A DNA stretch of 56,228 nt from a virus. Positions 1-8,523 of the stretch are shown here, piece after piece (within the stretch, counting starts at the first letter, position 1; every line of letters starts with the position of its first letter). The DNA lies in IMG/VR virus record IMGVR_UViG_3300032579_000889, positions 1 to 56,228 of that record; one strand, written 5' to 3'. The position numbers and the translations under genes were made by a program. Under the pieces are notes generated by a model. It saw nothing but the letters and a program-made list of their open reading frames with translations. It made no database searches and had not been told where the DNA came from.

Positions 1-150
1 CTCACATCACTAAGTGGCCAAACAGTTAATGTCAATACCAATGCTTTTGAAGTATCTGGTAGTGCTATTAATACTGTTGCTTATGTGGCAACACTGGCAA
101 CTGCTGGTTCACCAAACGTTCCAAATCGGAACGCGCTTCCAACCCCATAA
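1..150 (+). CDS. C-terminal fragment of a probable virion structural protein
   Basis: The frame is open from the first base and ends at TAA (148-150), leaving 49 residues of a gene whose 5' part lies outside the window. The fragment is rich in Ser, Thr, Asn, Ala and Val with no charged stretches, as is common at the ends of phage fibre or capsid-decoration proteins. A terminator-like hairpin follows, so this is probably the last gene of an upstream transcript. Family not recognised; the structural call is inference from composition and context. Confidence 0.5.
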   Translation, partial: LTSLSGQTVNVNTNAFEVSGSAINTVAYVATLATAGSPNVPNRNALPTP

Positions 151-170
151 TAAAACAAATATTTGTTTTA
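151..170. repeat. 20-bp perfect palindrome
   Basis: TAAAACAAAT followed directly by its reverse complement ATTTGTTTTA, starting right after the stop codon of the upstream gene. It could be a weak stem or a protein-binding site next to the stronger hairpin at 179-201. No further evidence of function. Confidence 0.4.
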
Positions 171-178
171 TAAACCCT

Positions 179-205
179 GAAAGGCGCTTATTGCGCCTTT
201 CTTTG
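179..205 (+). terminator. Rho-independent-type terminator
   Basis: GAAAGGCGC (179-187), loop TTATT, GCGCCTTTC (193-201), then TTTG. The same GC-rich stem core (AAAGGCGC/GCGCCTTT) recurs in the hairpin at 23298-23320, so this phage seems to reuse one terminator design. Confidence 0.75.
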
Positions 206-229
206 TGATTGTTTACTAAATATTCAATC

Positions 230-388
230 ATGTTATTAGATCACATATTCAAACCTGCCGAACCAATACAGATAGTTATTGTGCGCAAGAATGGTAATAT
301 AAGCCATACGGCTAGACCCGTGTCAACAACTACAGATAACGACCAATCAAAAAAACCAATGTTCCCTATCAGTAAGGATAGAAAATGA
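230..388 (+). CDS. Small protein of unknown function (52 aa)
   Basis: An ATG at 230 opens a 52-codon frame ending at TGA 386-388, which overlaps the next ATG (385) in an ATGA junction typical of translational coupling. The N-terminal half is hydrophobic and basic; the C-terminal half is polar and ends in several lysines. No clear Shine-Dalgarno is seen upstream. Function unknown; the ATGA coupling is the main support for a real gene. Confidence 0.5.
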   Translation: MLLDHIFKPAEPIQIVIVRKNGNISHTARPVSTTTDNDQSKKPMFPISKDRK

Positions 389-1086
389 AAACATTTACAG
401 ATTATATCAATAAAGTTTTTGGTACGCAGGAGGACCAGGATATGAAACCTCGTAAAATTATGGCTGAGCAAACTAACGAAGATGTTGTTTTTTGGAATAC
501 AGAGGATGACAGATGGAGTCGTCTAGCCAAACATCCGCTTCGAATAAATGAAATTCCAACTGAACCGTTAGTAAGTTGGGAAAAAGGCGAAATGGCAATA
601 TATGAATCACAAGCTGTTGAAATATCAATACCAAAGGGTCCAAATAGCACCGTAGGTATCATAGTCGAAGGTAAAACTAAAATGGTTTTAGGTTCAAAAC
701 TTGAAAAATTAACCGAAGGTGTTCTTGGCGGGATGCAACCATTGAATCCTATTAACAGAATGATGCAGTTAGCTGGCATTGCAGTTCCGCAGATTCTAGG
801 AGATAATCATGACCTGCCAACAAATACAGAAACAGTAGAGCAGGTTATTAATGAAGATACCGGCAATATGTTTGATGCACTGTTTCGTTCCAACTTGGCA
901 GGCGAATATAAAAACAATCCAGATGCAGCTAGATTAGCTACAATTGGTCAAATAATGGTAGGACTAAACAGTCAAATACAAGAACTTAAAGGCAAGCTAT
1001 CTCCCGATTTAGAAGGCAAGATTTCTACTGTAGCCGGACTGGGTGCATTGCTGATGCAATCTGCAAAAGCCATGACGCAAGCATAA
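385..1086 (+). CDS. Phage protein of unknown function (233 aa), probably virion-related
   Basis: Starts inside an ATGA overlap with the small upstream gene. The protein has no signal peptide or membrane segment. Residues about 95-135 are Gly/Leu/Met-rich, and the C-terminus is helical and Ala/Gln-rich, ending near a run of small residues. It heads a tight same-strand run (385-2304) with very short gaps, next to genes that look structural. Family not recognised. The structural role is inferred only from context. Confidence 0.65.
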   Translation: MKTFTDYINKVFGTQEDQDMKPRKIMAEQTNEDVVFWNTEDDRWSRLAKHPLRINEIPTEPLVSWEKGEMAIYESQAVEISIPKGPNSTVGIIVEGKTKMVLGSKLEKLTEGVLGGMQPLNPINRMMQLAGIAVPQILGDNHDLPTNTETVEQVINEDTGNMFDALFRSNLAGEYKNNPDAARLATIGQIMVGLNSQIQELKGKLSPDLEGKISTVAGLGALLMQSAKAMTQA

Positions 1087-1101
1087 CCTGGAGATAAAGC
1101 G

Positions 1102-1332
1102 TTGAAGTTTGTTGAAGTAAGAGGTGGATTCCTACAGCCGGTAAGCAACGAAGAAAATGTCATGCTTGAACGGGTAAAAGGACATAACGGACCACTACCA
1201 AAGGCTGTAATGGATATCAGAGAACAGGAACTAGCTAGACAACTTGTCAGCAGAGGTTTATTGCTAAGATTCATTTATGAAGGTAAATTATGCTTTGCAA
1301 TAAATGATTTAGAAGATCTATGGGAGAGCTAA
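1102..1332 (+). CDS. Small phage protein (76 aa), TTG start
   Basis: The start is TTG at 1102, supported by a Shine-Dalgarno GGAG at 1089-1092 and by the N-terminus MKFVEVRGGF. The first in-frame ATG comes only at residue 21 and would remove that segment. The protein looks like a compact, mixed alpha/beta fold. The next gene starts one base after the stop codon at 1334, so the two are probably co-translated. Family not recognised. It is one of several genes here with a TTG start. Confidence 0.65.
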   Translation: MKFVEVRGGFLQPVSNEENVMLERVKGHNGPLPKAVMDIREQELARQLVSRGLLLRFIYEGKLCFAINDLEDLWES

Positions 1333-1333
1333 T

Positions 1334-1996
1334 ATGACGGTTACACCTGAAGAACGAGATGCAATGTTACGTTTGAGAAATATTATAGAAGGTAACAACA
1401 CTCCGGCTGCAAGAACATCAACAGCATCTATAGTTGAATCTGCTGGCACAGTAGAATTAGCAGGTCCGGGACAAGTAACCAACGCGGATATAAGCGCTAT
1501 GGCTAATGTTCTTCAGAGACTAAACAGCATTAGCAACAATGTAGTTGATGACATGATTACAGAATCCGTCGGTGACATTAAATCAGCTGACGCTTTAATG
1601 ACGGAAAAAATTTCAAACGGCATCAAAGTTGGGCGTTACCAAATTCTTACAAAAGAAGACCCTTATCGTATAGCAGGCAAACAGTTCTATTCAATTTACA
1701 ATAGTCTAACAAATAACACAATAGCCGATGACATTACGTTGTATGAAACTGCAATATCAGTAGTACGGTTGTTAAATTCGGGTAAATTTACTAACGATAC
1801 TACAGTAAGAAAATTGTTCGAATTAGACGATTCATATACGAGTCATAAGGTAGATGCTATAACCTATAAGCGTCGAATAAATTCATCTAAAGATCAGGTC
1901 AAAAAAGACATTTACGAAAGTCGTCTGCAAGCAAGCATGGATAGATGCATGTTCGCCAAGAAGGCGTTAAACAGTTTATCAAAACAATGTCTATAA
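1334..1996 (+). CDS. Phage protein of unknown function (220 aa)
   Basis: Follows the upstream gene by one base. The first 70 residues are Ala/Ser/Thr-rich and flexible, and residues about 70-215 are mostly helical with regular Leu/Ile spacing. There is no signal peptide or transmembrane segment. Its last 10 bases overlap the start of the Fe-S carrier gene. Family not recognised; likely a virion or assembly protein by position. Confidence 0.6.
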   Translation: MTVTPEERDAMLRLRNIIEGNNTPAARTSTASIVESAGTVELAGPGQVTNADISAMANVLQRLNSISNNVVDDMITESVGDIKSADALMTEKISNGIKVGRYQILTKEDPYRIAGKQFYSIYNSLTNNTIADDITLYETAISVVRLLNSGKFTNDTTVRKLFELDDSYTSHKVDAITYKRRINSSKDQVKKDIYESRLQASMDRCMFAKKALNSLSKQCL

Positions 1997-2304
1997 CTAT
2001 TACAGATTCTGCAAAATCTCAGCTGAGTAACCTTTGCCAAACTACTAACAAATTAGTACGTCTTGAAATACGTAGCGGAGGTTGTCAAGGATTCTCAAAA
2101 GTCTGGGATACCGTTGATGCAAAAGACGATCTAGACATTGAATTCAAGTTACCAGTTGGTTCGTTGGTCATTGATACAACTAGTCTTGATATATTAGATG
2201 GGGCTGTTATTGACTACAAAAAAGACATTGCAGGTTCATATTTTGCAATAGATATTCCCAGTGCTCAAAGCACATGCGGCTGTGGAACTTCTTTTTCCTT
2301 ATAG
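1987..2304 (+). CDS. A-type iron-sulfur cluster carrier (IscA/ErpA/HesB-like)
   Basis: 105-residue protein with the three conserved cysteines of A-type carriers: C33 in GGCQGF and C97/C99 in the C-terminal STCGCGTSF. The family length is about 105-120, so it is complete. In bacteria these proteins hold and pass Fe-S clusters to apo-enzymes in the cytoplasm. The start is ATG 1987, within the end of the upstream gene; a longer frame from 1945 would add a non-conserved N-terminus. Phage-encoded A-type carriers are known from marine phages. Possible clients here are the phage's own radical SAM proteins (inference). The gene ends in TAG, showing amber is a normal stop here. Confidence 0.85.
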   Translation: MSITITDSAKSQLSNLCQTTNKLVRLEIRSGGCQGFSKVWDTVDAKDDLDIEFKLPVGSLVIDTTSLDILDGAVIDYKKDIAGSYFAIDIPSAQSTCGCGTSFSL

Positions 2305-2324
2305 TTGTTCTTATCGCTATTAGA

Positions 2325-2332
2325 TATAAATA
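2325..2332 (+). promoter_or_regulatory. Late-promoter-like box TATAAATA
   Basis: Exact TATAAATA, the T4 late promoter consensus, lying 43 bases upstream of the large gene at 2376 and after the stop codon of the Fe-S carrier. It is the best-matching member of the NATAAATA boxes found across the window. Confidence 0.55.
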
Positions 2333-2375
2333 ACACAACAGCGGACGGCCCGCATGGCCAGGAGAACATATCAAC

Positions 2376-5300
2376 ATGTACCTAAATCAGTTTGAATCAT
2401 CGGATGCAGCCAGATTAAGTCAGGTGTTAGCTACTTTGAAAAATATTCACGGTGTACGCATCAATATAGATTTAAAAAGCCCTTCTGCAATTTCTGCTAT
2501 TGAAGAATGCCAATCTTCGTGGGTAGCCAAGAGAGACAAAGTAATTGCTGAAAGCTCATTTAATTCATATCAACAGAATCCAGAGTATATTAAAAGCATG
2601 CTAATTTTAGAAGCTATGCGACTGATGCTCACTGAAATAGCCCCAAAAAGAAGACGTAAAGCAAAAATGAATGAATCAAATATAGACCAATCAACACAAG
2701 CAAAACCAACGTTATCTATGCAATTGAGTTTTCTAGCAAAAAAAGTACCGCAAACGAGTGAAGAATCGGCGGCCTTTTCTAATGCATTAGCTTCAATCGC
2801 CGACAAGGTTTCAACTAAAACTTCTCTTGATCCTGATGAAAAATCCATAATGTCATGGCTAAAGGATTATCCAAAACCAATAAGCAACGTTGCACAAATG
2901 TTAGGCCAAGGAGTAGAACAATTTGGACATACACTTATGTCCAAAAGACAAGATACACTAAAATCATGGCAACGAGTACCAGACGAAACTGAAGAAAGTG
3001 TGTCTATTATGAAGGCAAGGCCAACCCCGAGCGCCGCTCCCGGCATGGATAATGTTCACGAACAGCTAAACGAAAGTGATACACTGGAAAGACTTCCTGG
3101 ACATGCTACATTTAGACAGGCTCATCATTACGAATATCAAGCAAGCATGGCACGCAGCGAACTATACAGAAACGGCAAATATGCAATGAGCATGCTGAAA
3201 CAGGTTGATCCAAATGGCGAAATTCAGCCATGGATAGCCGGTTGCCTTACCAAATCAGCAAATATTCTAGATAAAGTATATCATTATCTAGATTATTACA
3301 AAACATTTGAACCGGATCAATTGCCAGAGGATATTGACGGCGATATGGAACTAGGCGAAACCAGCGGTAGTGTTGCCCGTGAAAATCTCATGCTAATAAT
3401 TGAATACAGCACTAAACTGTTCAATATGATCAAACCAGGTGATAAGCTTGAAGGTTGGGTAGCTATGAAACTAACAACGGCGAGTGAGTGTATTAGCAGT
3501 AGCAAACACTATATGGACTATGTACAGTTTGAGCACCATGCACTAGATGACCATTTTGATGAGGCTAGAAAAGCTAAAAAAGCATCATTGCATGAAGCTG
3601 AAATGGCTGCATCAGGTGATCCAAATGATGAACAAATAGCCAAAGCTACTCTTATTATTAACGCCAAAGCGCTCGCAAGCAAAGTCCAAGATATGGCAGA
3701 AGATGTAGCAAAAATGGGGCCTAACGATCTAATGCCACTTGTTGATGCAATGCGTAGTCAATTTGGTCAAGACGCTGCGTCAGGATTCAATGAAACCGTT
3801 AAAACATCACTTGATGAACTACTGCAGGTTACTACCAAAACTAAAGAAAGCATTGATAACGCAGTTACAACATTGCAATCTGGCGGAGTTCCGGCTACAA
3901 CATCTGATATTGAACAAGCCGGAACAGACACAACAGCTGACCAAGCTGGTGCACCGCCAGATGATTCTGATATTAGTGCAGATCTAGCTAACTTGGGTAA
4001 TACAGAAGAAGAGCCTGACGATCAAGATTTATCAGCTTTAGGTAGAGAAAAGAAACCTACGCTTGAAAGTAAAATGACCTGCAAAGAATGCGGTATGGGA
4101 ACTTACATGGAAGGCCAAGACGGCAAGATGCGTTGCGACGAATGCGGTTCTGTAATGATTCACGAAATGAAAACCGGATCCTATGTTAATTACATGAAGG
4201 CTGCTGACAGAGACAAACAAAAACACTTACAGAACATCGTTTCAAATATTGGCAATAAAGACGAAGTAGTTAAAAGCGCTTCAAAAGTGGCTAAAAGAGA
4301 CAAGGGATTAGATACAGCTATTCGCAGAATTACAAAAAAAGGCTCGGATGTTGACGAAGCATGGGATGCCAAGATGCACACTGCTAAAAAAGATATTGGC
4401 AAGTGGGACGGATTTACTTTAGCAGATCTTAAATCTAAAAAAGCGAAGTTGATGAAAAAAGCTAGTCGCACTGAAGCTGAACAAAAAATAGTCAGTCAAC
4501 TTAACTTTGCTATCCGTGCAAAACAAAAAGATCACTGGGGTAAAATTAAAGAAGAAGATTTAGACGAAGCCAAAAAGTCTAAACCAGATTTTCTCGATGT
4601 CGATAAAGATGGTAACAAAAAAGAATCTTTTAAAAAGGCATTAGCTGACAAAAAGAAAGCAGAAAAATCTGGCGGTAAAAAAGTAGAAGAGACATGGCCA
4701 GGCTACAAAAAGAAAATGGCTAATCAAACGGCTAAACCCAGCAAGGCAGATACAGAGTGGAATAAAATCACTAAAATAAACAGTGAATCTCCTGTAGTTG
4801 AGGGGATTTTTTCTCGCAAACCGAAAGCTGTTGTAACAAGACTTTCCCCACCAACTCCTAGTGAATTGGCAAAGAAAGATGAGAAACCATTACGACCAGG
4901 TGAAATTAGAGTAACTCCTATAGATAAAACTCTTGCAAGCAAGGAAATTGATATACCTGCATATCTGCGTAGAGGCGAAGAAAAAATTACAGAAAAAGCA
5001 CCACCTGGAATGGAAGATTTTGTTCTGAAACTAAAGAAGCAATATCCAGGACATCCAGAAAAAGCGTTTGCTACTGCCTGGAGCATATACAATAAAAAAC
5101 ACAAAAAAGATGAGAGCTATAATAATGCGGTCGATGCATTAGCGGAAGCTAAAGCTCAGCTGAAGCAACTCAACATAGCGTTTGAATCTCATAAGGTAGA
5201 GTTCAAGCAAAAAGTTTTAGAAGGACTATCTAAAGACCCTCTTAAAATTGGCTATGGACTTGAAGGCGACGCTATCAATCAACAAATTTCTATGGTCAAC

Positions 5301-5594
5301 AAGAAAATTGCTGAACAGAAGAGCATTATCAAATTCCTCATTCAAGAAGGTTTAAGAGAATTGTCAGCCAGCGCAAAAGCCAAAGTTAAAGCATCACAAT
5401 TGGCAGAAGTAAAAAATACTACGCCGTATGGTGTCATTTATACAACCGTGTCTGGTAAAAAATCAAAAAAGCTTTTTGAAAATTCCGCTACTAGATCATA
5501 TTGGCTAGAGCTTAATAAGGATAAACTTGCGGATGCAAAGCTAATTGAACCAGAAACGTTTGACGCTGCTATTAAGCGCTCGAAAGAAGGCTAA
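2376..5594 (+). CDS. Large Lys/Glu-rich phage protein with an internal zinc ribbon (1072 aa)
   Basis: The start ATG is preceded by GGAG at 2361-2364. The N-terminal two thirds are helical, acidic and repeatedly interrupted by Gln/Ala/Asp-rich linkers. Around residues 568-590 two CxxC pairs (CKEC and CDEC) form a probable zinc ribbon. The section after that is very Lys-rich, with several segments of the type KKSKPDFLDVDKDGNKKES, which look like modular acidic/basic motifs seen in phage structural or DNA-binding proteins. The PPGMEDFVLKL...PGHPEKAF stretch near residues 880-905 is a motif I associate with uncultured T4-like phage proteins. Precise role unknown; probably virion-associated. Confidence 0.6.
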   Translation: MYLNQFESSDAARLSQVLATLKNIHGVRINIDLKSPSAISAIEECQSSWVAKRDKVIAESSFNSYQQNPEYIKSMLILEAMRLMLTEIAPKRRRKAKMNESNIDQSTQAKPTLSMQLSFLAKKVPQTSEESAAFSNALASIADKVSTKTSLDPDEKSIMSWLKDYPKPISNVAQMLGQGVEQFGHTLMSKRQDTLKSWQRVPDETEESVSIMKARPTPSAAPGMDNVHEQLNESDTLERLPGHATFRQAHHYEYQASMARSELYRNGKYAMSMLKQVDPNGEIQPWIAGCLTKSANILDKVYHYLDYYKTFEPDQLPEDIDGDMELGETSGSVARENLMLIIEYSTKLFNMIKPGDKLEGWVAMKLTTASECISSSKHYMDYVQFEHHALDDHFDEARKAKKASLHEAEMAASGDPNDEQIAKATLIINAKALASKVQDMAEDVAKMGPNDLMPLVDAMRSQFGQDAASGFNETVKTSLDELLQVTTKTKESIDNAVTTLQSGGVPATTSDIEQAGTDTTADQAGAPPDDSDISADLANLGNTEEEPDDQDLSALGREKKPTLESKMTCKECGMGTYMEGQDGKMRCDECGSVMIHEMKTGSYVNYMKAADRDKQKHLQNIVSNIGNKDEVVKSASKVAKRDKGLDTAIRRITKKGSDVDEAWDAKMHTAKKDIGKWDGFTLADLKSKKAKLMKKASRTEAEQKIVSQLNFAIRAKQKDHWGKIKEEDLDEAKKSKPDFLDVDKDGNKKESFKKALADKKKAEKSGGKKVEETWPGYKKKMANQTAKPSKADTEWNKITKINSESPVVEGIFSRKPKAVVTRLSPPTPSELAKKDEKPLRPGEIRVTPIDKTLASKEIDIPAYLRRGEEKITEKAPPGMEDFVLKLKKQYPGHPEKAFATAWSIYNKKHKKDESYNNAVDALAEAKAQLKQLNIAFESHKVEFKQKVLEGLSKDPLKIGYGLEGDAINQQISMVNKKIAEQKSIIKFLIQEGLRELSASAKAKVKASQLAEVKNTTPYGVIYTTVSGKKSKKLFENSATRSYWLELNKDKLADAKLIEPETFDAAIKRSKEG

Positions 5595-5597
5595 TCT

Positions 5598-5978
5598 GTG
5601 TTAATTCAAGAAATTCTATATGAGTCACTGGTAGTCGATGAGATCAAAAACGATCTTATGGACTTCCTAGTGACATATAGAAATAAAAATCGTCCATGGG
5701 CACCAATGAGCGGACCTAATGGAGCCGTTGCCTATTTACGCAAAATGCACCACGATGTTAATGCAAGTGGTTTAATGAACCTGCTTGCAGAACCACCTTT
5801 CACAGACATTGTGGAAAGAAGTGGTCCAGATCATATCAAGCTTAAAACGCATGTGCCCGATCAAATGAGCGATAAAGAAAAAGAAAAAGAAGCTCAAAAG
5901 ATAAATCAGACTGCTCAAACTACAGCTGATAAAGCAGTAAAATCTGGAAATTTATCACTGCAAGAACAAGAAGGATAG
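5598..5978 (+). CDS. Phage protein of unknown function (126 aa), GTG start
   Basis: Starts at GTG 5598, three bases after the stop of the large upstream gene. The N-terminus MLIQEILYESLVVDEIKNDL is helical, the middle has a compact domain, and the C-terminal 40 residues are Lys/Glu/Gln-rich and probably coiled or disordered. No membrane segment. Position between two structural-looking genes suggests a virion or chaperone role (inference). Ends in TAG. Confidence 0.6.
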   Translation: MLIQEILYESLVVDEIKNDLMDFLVTYRNKNRPWAPMSGPNGAVAYLRKMHHDVNASGLMNLLAEPPFTDIVERSGPDHIKLKTHVPDQMSDKEKEKEAQKINQTAQTTADKAVKSGNLSLQEQEG

Positions 5979-5985
5979 ACTGAAA

Positions 5986-6666
5986 ATGTCGTGCACTAAC
6001 AACAATAATTACCAAAATAGTTTTTACTATAATTATGCATACAATCCTTCCCCTCCGCAAAGTCCAGTTTTCTATAATGCAGCAGACGCAAGAAACTCTC
6101 TGTCTAGCGAAGAAGCTATAAATGGTGAAGTTAGAGCGTTAGAACAGGCAGTGTTTTCGTCAATTCAACAAGGATTATATCAGACACAAGTTTCAAATGG
6201 AACTCTCATGACCTATAGCACGCCGTTCACTCCGTTACAATGGACTGTTTCAGGTAATATGCTTGTTATTCCCGGTCACCCTTACAATACAGGAGATATA
6301 ATAACTGTTAGCAGTACAATTTCACTGCCAACACCTTTAGCACCGGCAACATACTACTACGTTATATACGTTGATCCAAATACAATTATGCTGGCAGTGT
6401 CATATGCAAACGCTACAGCTCCTCGTCCTACCGCAATAACACTAACAGACGCAGGTTCTGGTGTCTTTTATTCATATGCATACTATCCAAGTCAAGATTA
6501 TTATGCAGCATGGCAAGGTACAGTCATGAGTAATCCTTTGCTAAGCCCAAACTATAATAACCAAATGAACGCAGTAATTAGTTATTTTTCTTCAATGGGT
6601 TATATTATGAATCGAATAGTTAATACACTTACGGGCAATACCCTAACTTGGGTAATACAGTGGTGA
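5986..6666 (+). CDS. Probable virion structural protein, Tyr/Asn/Pro-rich (226 aa)
   Basis: The first 30 residues are almost only Asn, Tyr, Pro and Ser. The body (about 65-165) is rich in Thr, Val, Tyr and Pro in alternating beta-type patterns, including a PGHPYNTGDIITVSS segment resembling small beta-sandwich modules of phage tail or fibre proteins. There is no signal peptide. It is followed after four bases by the next gene. Structural assignment is inference from composition. Confidence 0.55.
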   Translation: MSCTNNNNYQNSFYYNYAYNPSPPQSPVFYNAADARNSLSSEEAINGEVRALEQAVFSSIQQGLYQTQVSNGTLMTYSTPFTPLQWTVSGNMLVIPGHPYNTGDIITVSSTISLPTPLAPATYYYVIYVDPNTIMLAVSYANATAPRPTAITLTDAGSGVFYSYAYYPSQDYYAAWQGTVMSNPLLSPNYNNQMNAVISYFSSMGYIMNRIVNTLTGNTLTWVIQW

Positions 6667-6670
6667 TAAC

Positions 6671-7165
6671 GTGCGGTCTATGTATGGCCCTGATACTCTG
6701 CTATTAGCTAGTAAAAAACCTCGTATAATTGAACTAGTTGCTAAGATTGATAGTATGACTATTGATGAAATTAAATTACTACCAGAAAAACCTGATATAA
6801 TAAAAGGACTGTTGCTTATAAAAGAATTTGGTAAAACAGGGCCGAAACTAACAGTGCCTGAAAAAATTGCTAATCGTATGCAGAGATTAAACAATAACGC
6901 ATATGATATTTCAATTTTAGAAGGAAAAATATATCGCATTACAGCCGAAAACTTATGGATTCCTGTAAATTCTACCCAACTAGAAGTTAAAAAAGGTTGG
7001 CACTGGATATGGTTAGAATCAAAACAAATCCTAATAAGCAACAACTATCTTGCTGCTACCGAACAATTACTTCATATATTAGTGTCATCAAGTGAACTGC
7101 TCACAAATGGCACAACAGTTGATTTAAAAAGACTTGAAGATCAACGCAGAAATAGTTTGATGTAA
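6671..7165 (+). CDS. Phage protein of unknown function (164 aa)
   Basis: The frame opens with GTG 6671 and has an in-frame ATG at 6680 (fourth codon); either may start translation. The protein is soluble, Leu/Ile/Lys-rich, with a central PKLTVPEKIANRMQRLNN segment and an aromatic patch (KKGWHWIW) near residue 110. It is the last gene of the run that began at 230: a promoter for the next gene follows. Family not recognised. Confidence 0.55.
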   Translation: MRSMYGPDTLLLASKKPRIIELVAKIDSMTIDEIKLLPEKPDIIKGLLLIKEFGKTGPKLTVPEKIANRMQRLNNNAYDISILEGKIYRITAENLWIPVNSTQLEVKKGWHWIWLESKQILISNNYLAATEQLLHILVSSSELLTNGTTVDLKRLEDQRRNSLM

Positions 7166-7167
7166 AA

Positions 7168-7196
7168 TTGGCACTCTCTCTAATGCTTCTTATAAT
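7168..7196 (+). promoter_or_regulatory. Sigma-70-type promoter
   Basis: TTGGCA (7168-7173), 17-base spacer, TATAAT (7191-7196). The expected start of transcription, about 7203, coincides with the tandem ATGATG of the exonuclease gene, so the mRNA would be essentially leaderless. Confidence 0.7.
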
Positions 7197-7199
7197 TAA

Positions 7200-7886
7200 A
7201 TGATGAATCTTATTGAACGCTACTCATATACAAAATTAAACCGTGAAGATGGTGGTCCTGATGGTAGAAAATACGTCGATCCGTTTGGTAACAAACTTCC
7301 ATCGGTTACTACAATATTAGATAAAACCAAACCCGAGGAAGCTAAAAAAGCCTTAGCAGCGTGGCGTCGCAGCATAGGCGAAAAGAAAGCAGCAGAAATT
7401 ACCAAAGAAGCTGCCTTTCGTGGCACCATGATGCATAGTTTTTTAGAACGTCATCTGAAAGGTAAAAATCCCAAAGCTGGGACAAATTTTTATCATCAAC
7501 ATAGTTTTAAAATGGCCAATGTCATATTAGAACACTATCTTAAACCTTTTTTAGATGAATGTTGGGGATTAGAAGCCAGTTTGTATTATCCAGAGGTTTA
7601 TGCAGGGACAACAGATATGTCTGGATTGTATCAAGGAATTCCTAGCATTATTGATTTTAAACAATCAAATAAAATCAAAAGCGATGACCGCGTAATAGAT
7701 TATAAACTTCAGCTTGCAGCATATGCTACAGCGCATGACAAAGTTTATGGCACTCAGATACAACAGGGTGTAATTCTAATGTGCACAAAAGATTTTGAAC
7801 CACAAAGTTGGATTATAACAGGCGAAGAGTTAGCTGAATACAAAAATCTATGGTGGAAAAGAGTTGCAGAATATTACAATGTTTAA
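7200..7886 (+). CDS. PD-(D/E)XK exonuclease, Cas4/RecB-like
   Basis: 228 residues. The nuclease core lies in the C-terminal half: an Asp in AGTTDMSGLYQ, then IIDFKQ (the D-x-K of motif III) and YKLQLAAYA with the glutamine of the RecB/Cas4 motif. Such single-domain exonucleases are common in T4-like phages and probably act in recombination, host-DNA breakdown or end processing. The N-terminal region (SVTTILDKTKP) is also typical of this phage family. Tandem ATG codons at 7200 and 7203; the promoter just upstream puts the mRNA start at about 7203, so 7203 may be the used start of a leaderless message. Confidence 0.8.
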   Translation: MMNLIERYSYTKLNREDGGPDGRKYVDPFGNKLPSVTTILDKTKPEEAKKALAAWRRSIGEKKAAEITKEAAFRGTMMHSFLERHLKGKNPKAGTNFYHQHSFKMANVILEHYLKPFLDECWGLEASLYYPEVYAGTTDMSGLYQGIPSIIDFKQSNKIKSDDRVIDYKLQLAAYATAHDKVYGTQIQQGVILMCTKDFEPQSWIITGEELAEYKNLWWKRVAEYYNV

Positions 7887-7905
7887 TTGTAGTCTACCAA
7901 AAGAC

Positions 7906-8064
7906 TCAATTATGATCCGCTAACCACTCTTCGTAGGTTTCTACTAAAATCTTAATCTCTTCTAGAGATATGTCCTGTCCACCTATAACTTTTGCCCAGT
8001 CTAATGTGAGCAACGGAACTTCGTCTAAACTTTTCCAGGTAGGCTTGTTAATTTCTATTTGCAT
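7906..8064 (-). CDS. Small acidic protein (52 aa)
   Basis: Read on the minus strand from ATG 8064 to TGA 7906. The sequence (MQIEINKPTW start, many Leu/Glu/Asp, ending WLADHN) looks like a folded small helical protein and is not a shadow of another gene. A sigma-70-type promoter on the same strand (8072-8099) would start transcription at or next to the ATG, making it leaderless. No family recognised. It converges with the exonuclease gene. Confidence 0.55.
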   Translation of the reverse strand: MQIEINKPTWKSLDEVPLLTLDWAKVIGGQDISLEEIKILVETYEEWLADHN

Positions 8065-8071
8065 ATTGCAA

Positions 8072-8099
8072 AATATATTTGCCTACCTGGTATAGTCAA
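8072..8099 (-). promoter_or_regulatory. Sigma-70-type promoter
   Basis: On the minus strand TTGACT (8099-8094), 16-base spacer, TATATT (8077-8072). It points at the small gene 7906-8064, whose ATG sits at the expected transcription start. Confidence 0.5.
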
Positions 8100-8103
8100 T
8101 AAT

Positions 8104-8430
8104 TCAGTGTTTACTGGCCCACATATTATCAATTAAATTTGGATAAGGTCTACCCGCATTTTTTGCTCGTGTTTTTGCAGCAGATTTTTGCGCAGGTGTT
8201 AATTTTTTATGATGTTTTTTTGGATTTTTAGTTTTCCAAGGTTCTGACTCGTGTACAGCGTCGCTTCCATTAGTGGCAGCTATTTTAGGACGTCCGTTGA
8301 GATCTGTAACATTGCCAAATTTTGCTGCCTGTCTCTTGGTTTCGCCGGGTTTTACATCAATGGTAGTATTCACTCCGTTTACAATTTTCCCAACTCCAGC
8401 TGATTCGTCTAATAAATCGCTTATTTTCAT
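8104..8430 (-). CDS. Conserved-looking basic phage protein (108 aa)
   Basis: The start MKISDLLDES at 8430 is chosen because AAGGA lies 9 bases upstream; a longer frame from 8505 lacks such a site. The C-terminal half is very basic (HHKKLTPAQKSAAKTRAK) and ends NLIDNMWASKH; the centre has KPGETKRQAAKFGN. The basic tail suggests nucleic-acid binding or virion packaging. I associate this sequence style with uncultured aquatic phages but know no function. A late-promoter-like box lies at 8448-8455. Confidence 0.65.
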   Translation of the reverse strand: MKISDLLDESAGVGKIVNGVNTTIDVKPGETKRQAAKFGNVTDLNGRPKIAATNGSDAVHESEPWKTKNPKKHHKKLTPAQKSAAKTRAKNAGRPYPNLIDNMWASKH

Positions 8431-8447
8431 AATACAATCCTTTTGAA

Positions 8448-8455
8448 TATTTATT
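8448..8455 (-). promoter_or_regulatory. Late-promoter-like box AATAAATA
   Basis: Minus-strand AATAAATA ending 18 bases upstream of the start codon of the basic protein gene (8430). Same motif family as the other NATAAATA boxes here. Confidence 0.4.
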
Positions 8456-8523
8456 ATAATATAGACCAAGAACATCATAGGGTACAATAGGTAAATATCC
8501 AACACAACGGAGATGTTAACAAT

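Noticed and set aside
2305-2375. Extension of the Fe-S carrier past its TAG
   Set aside because: The family ends just after CGCG-SF; the following codons do not look like protein and hold a promoter box and RBS. Used as evidence that amber is a normal stop.
4724-5104. Long antisense open frame inside the large gene at 2376, and similar frames elsewhere (402-779, 19466-19759, 22786-23070, 42124-42501)
   Set aside because: They lie opposite well-supported genes, lack RBS and have odd composition (Cys/Phe/Ser-rich), as expected of frame shadows.
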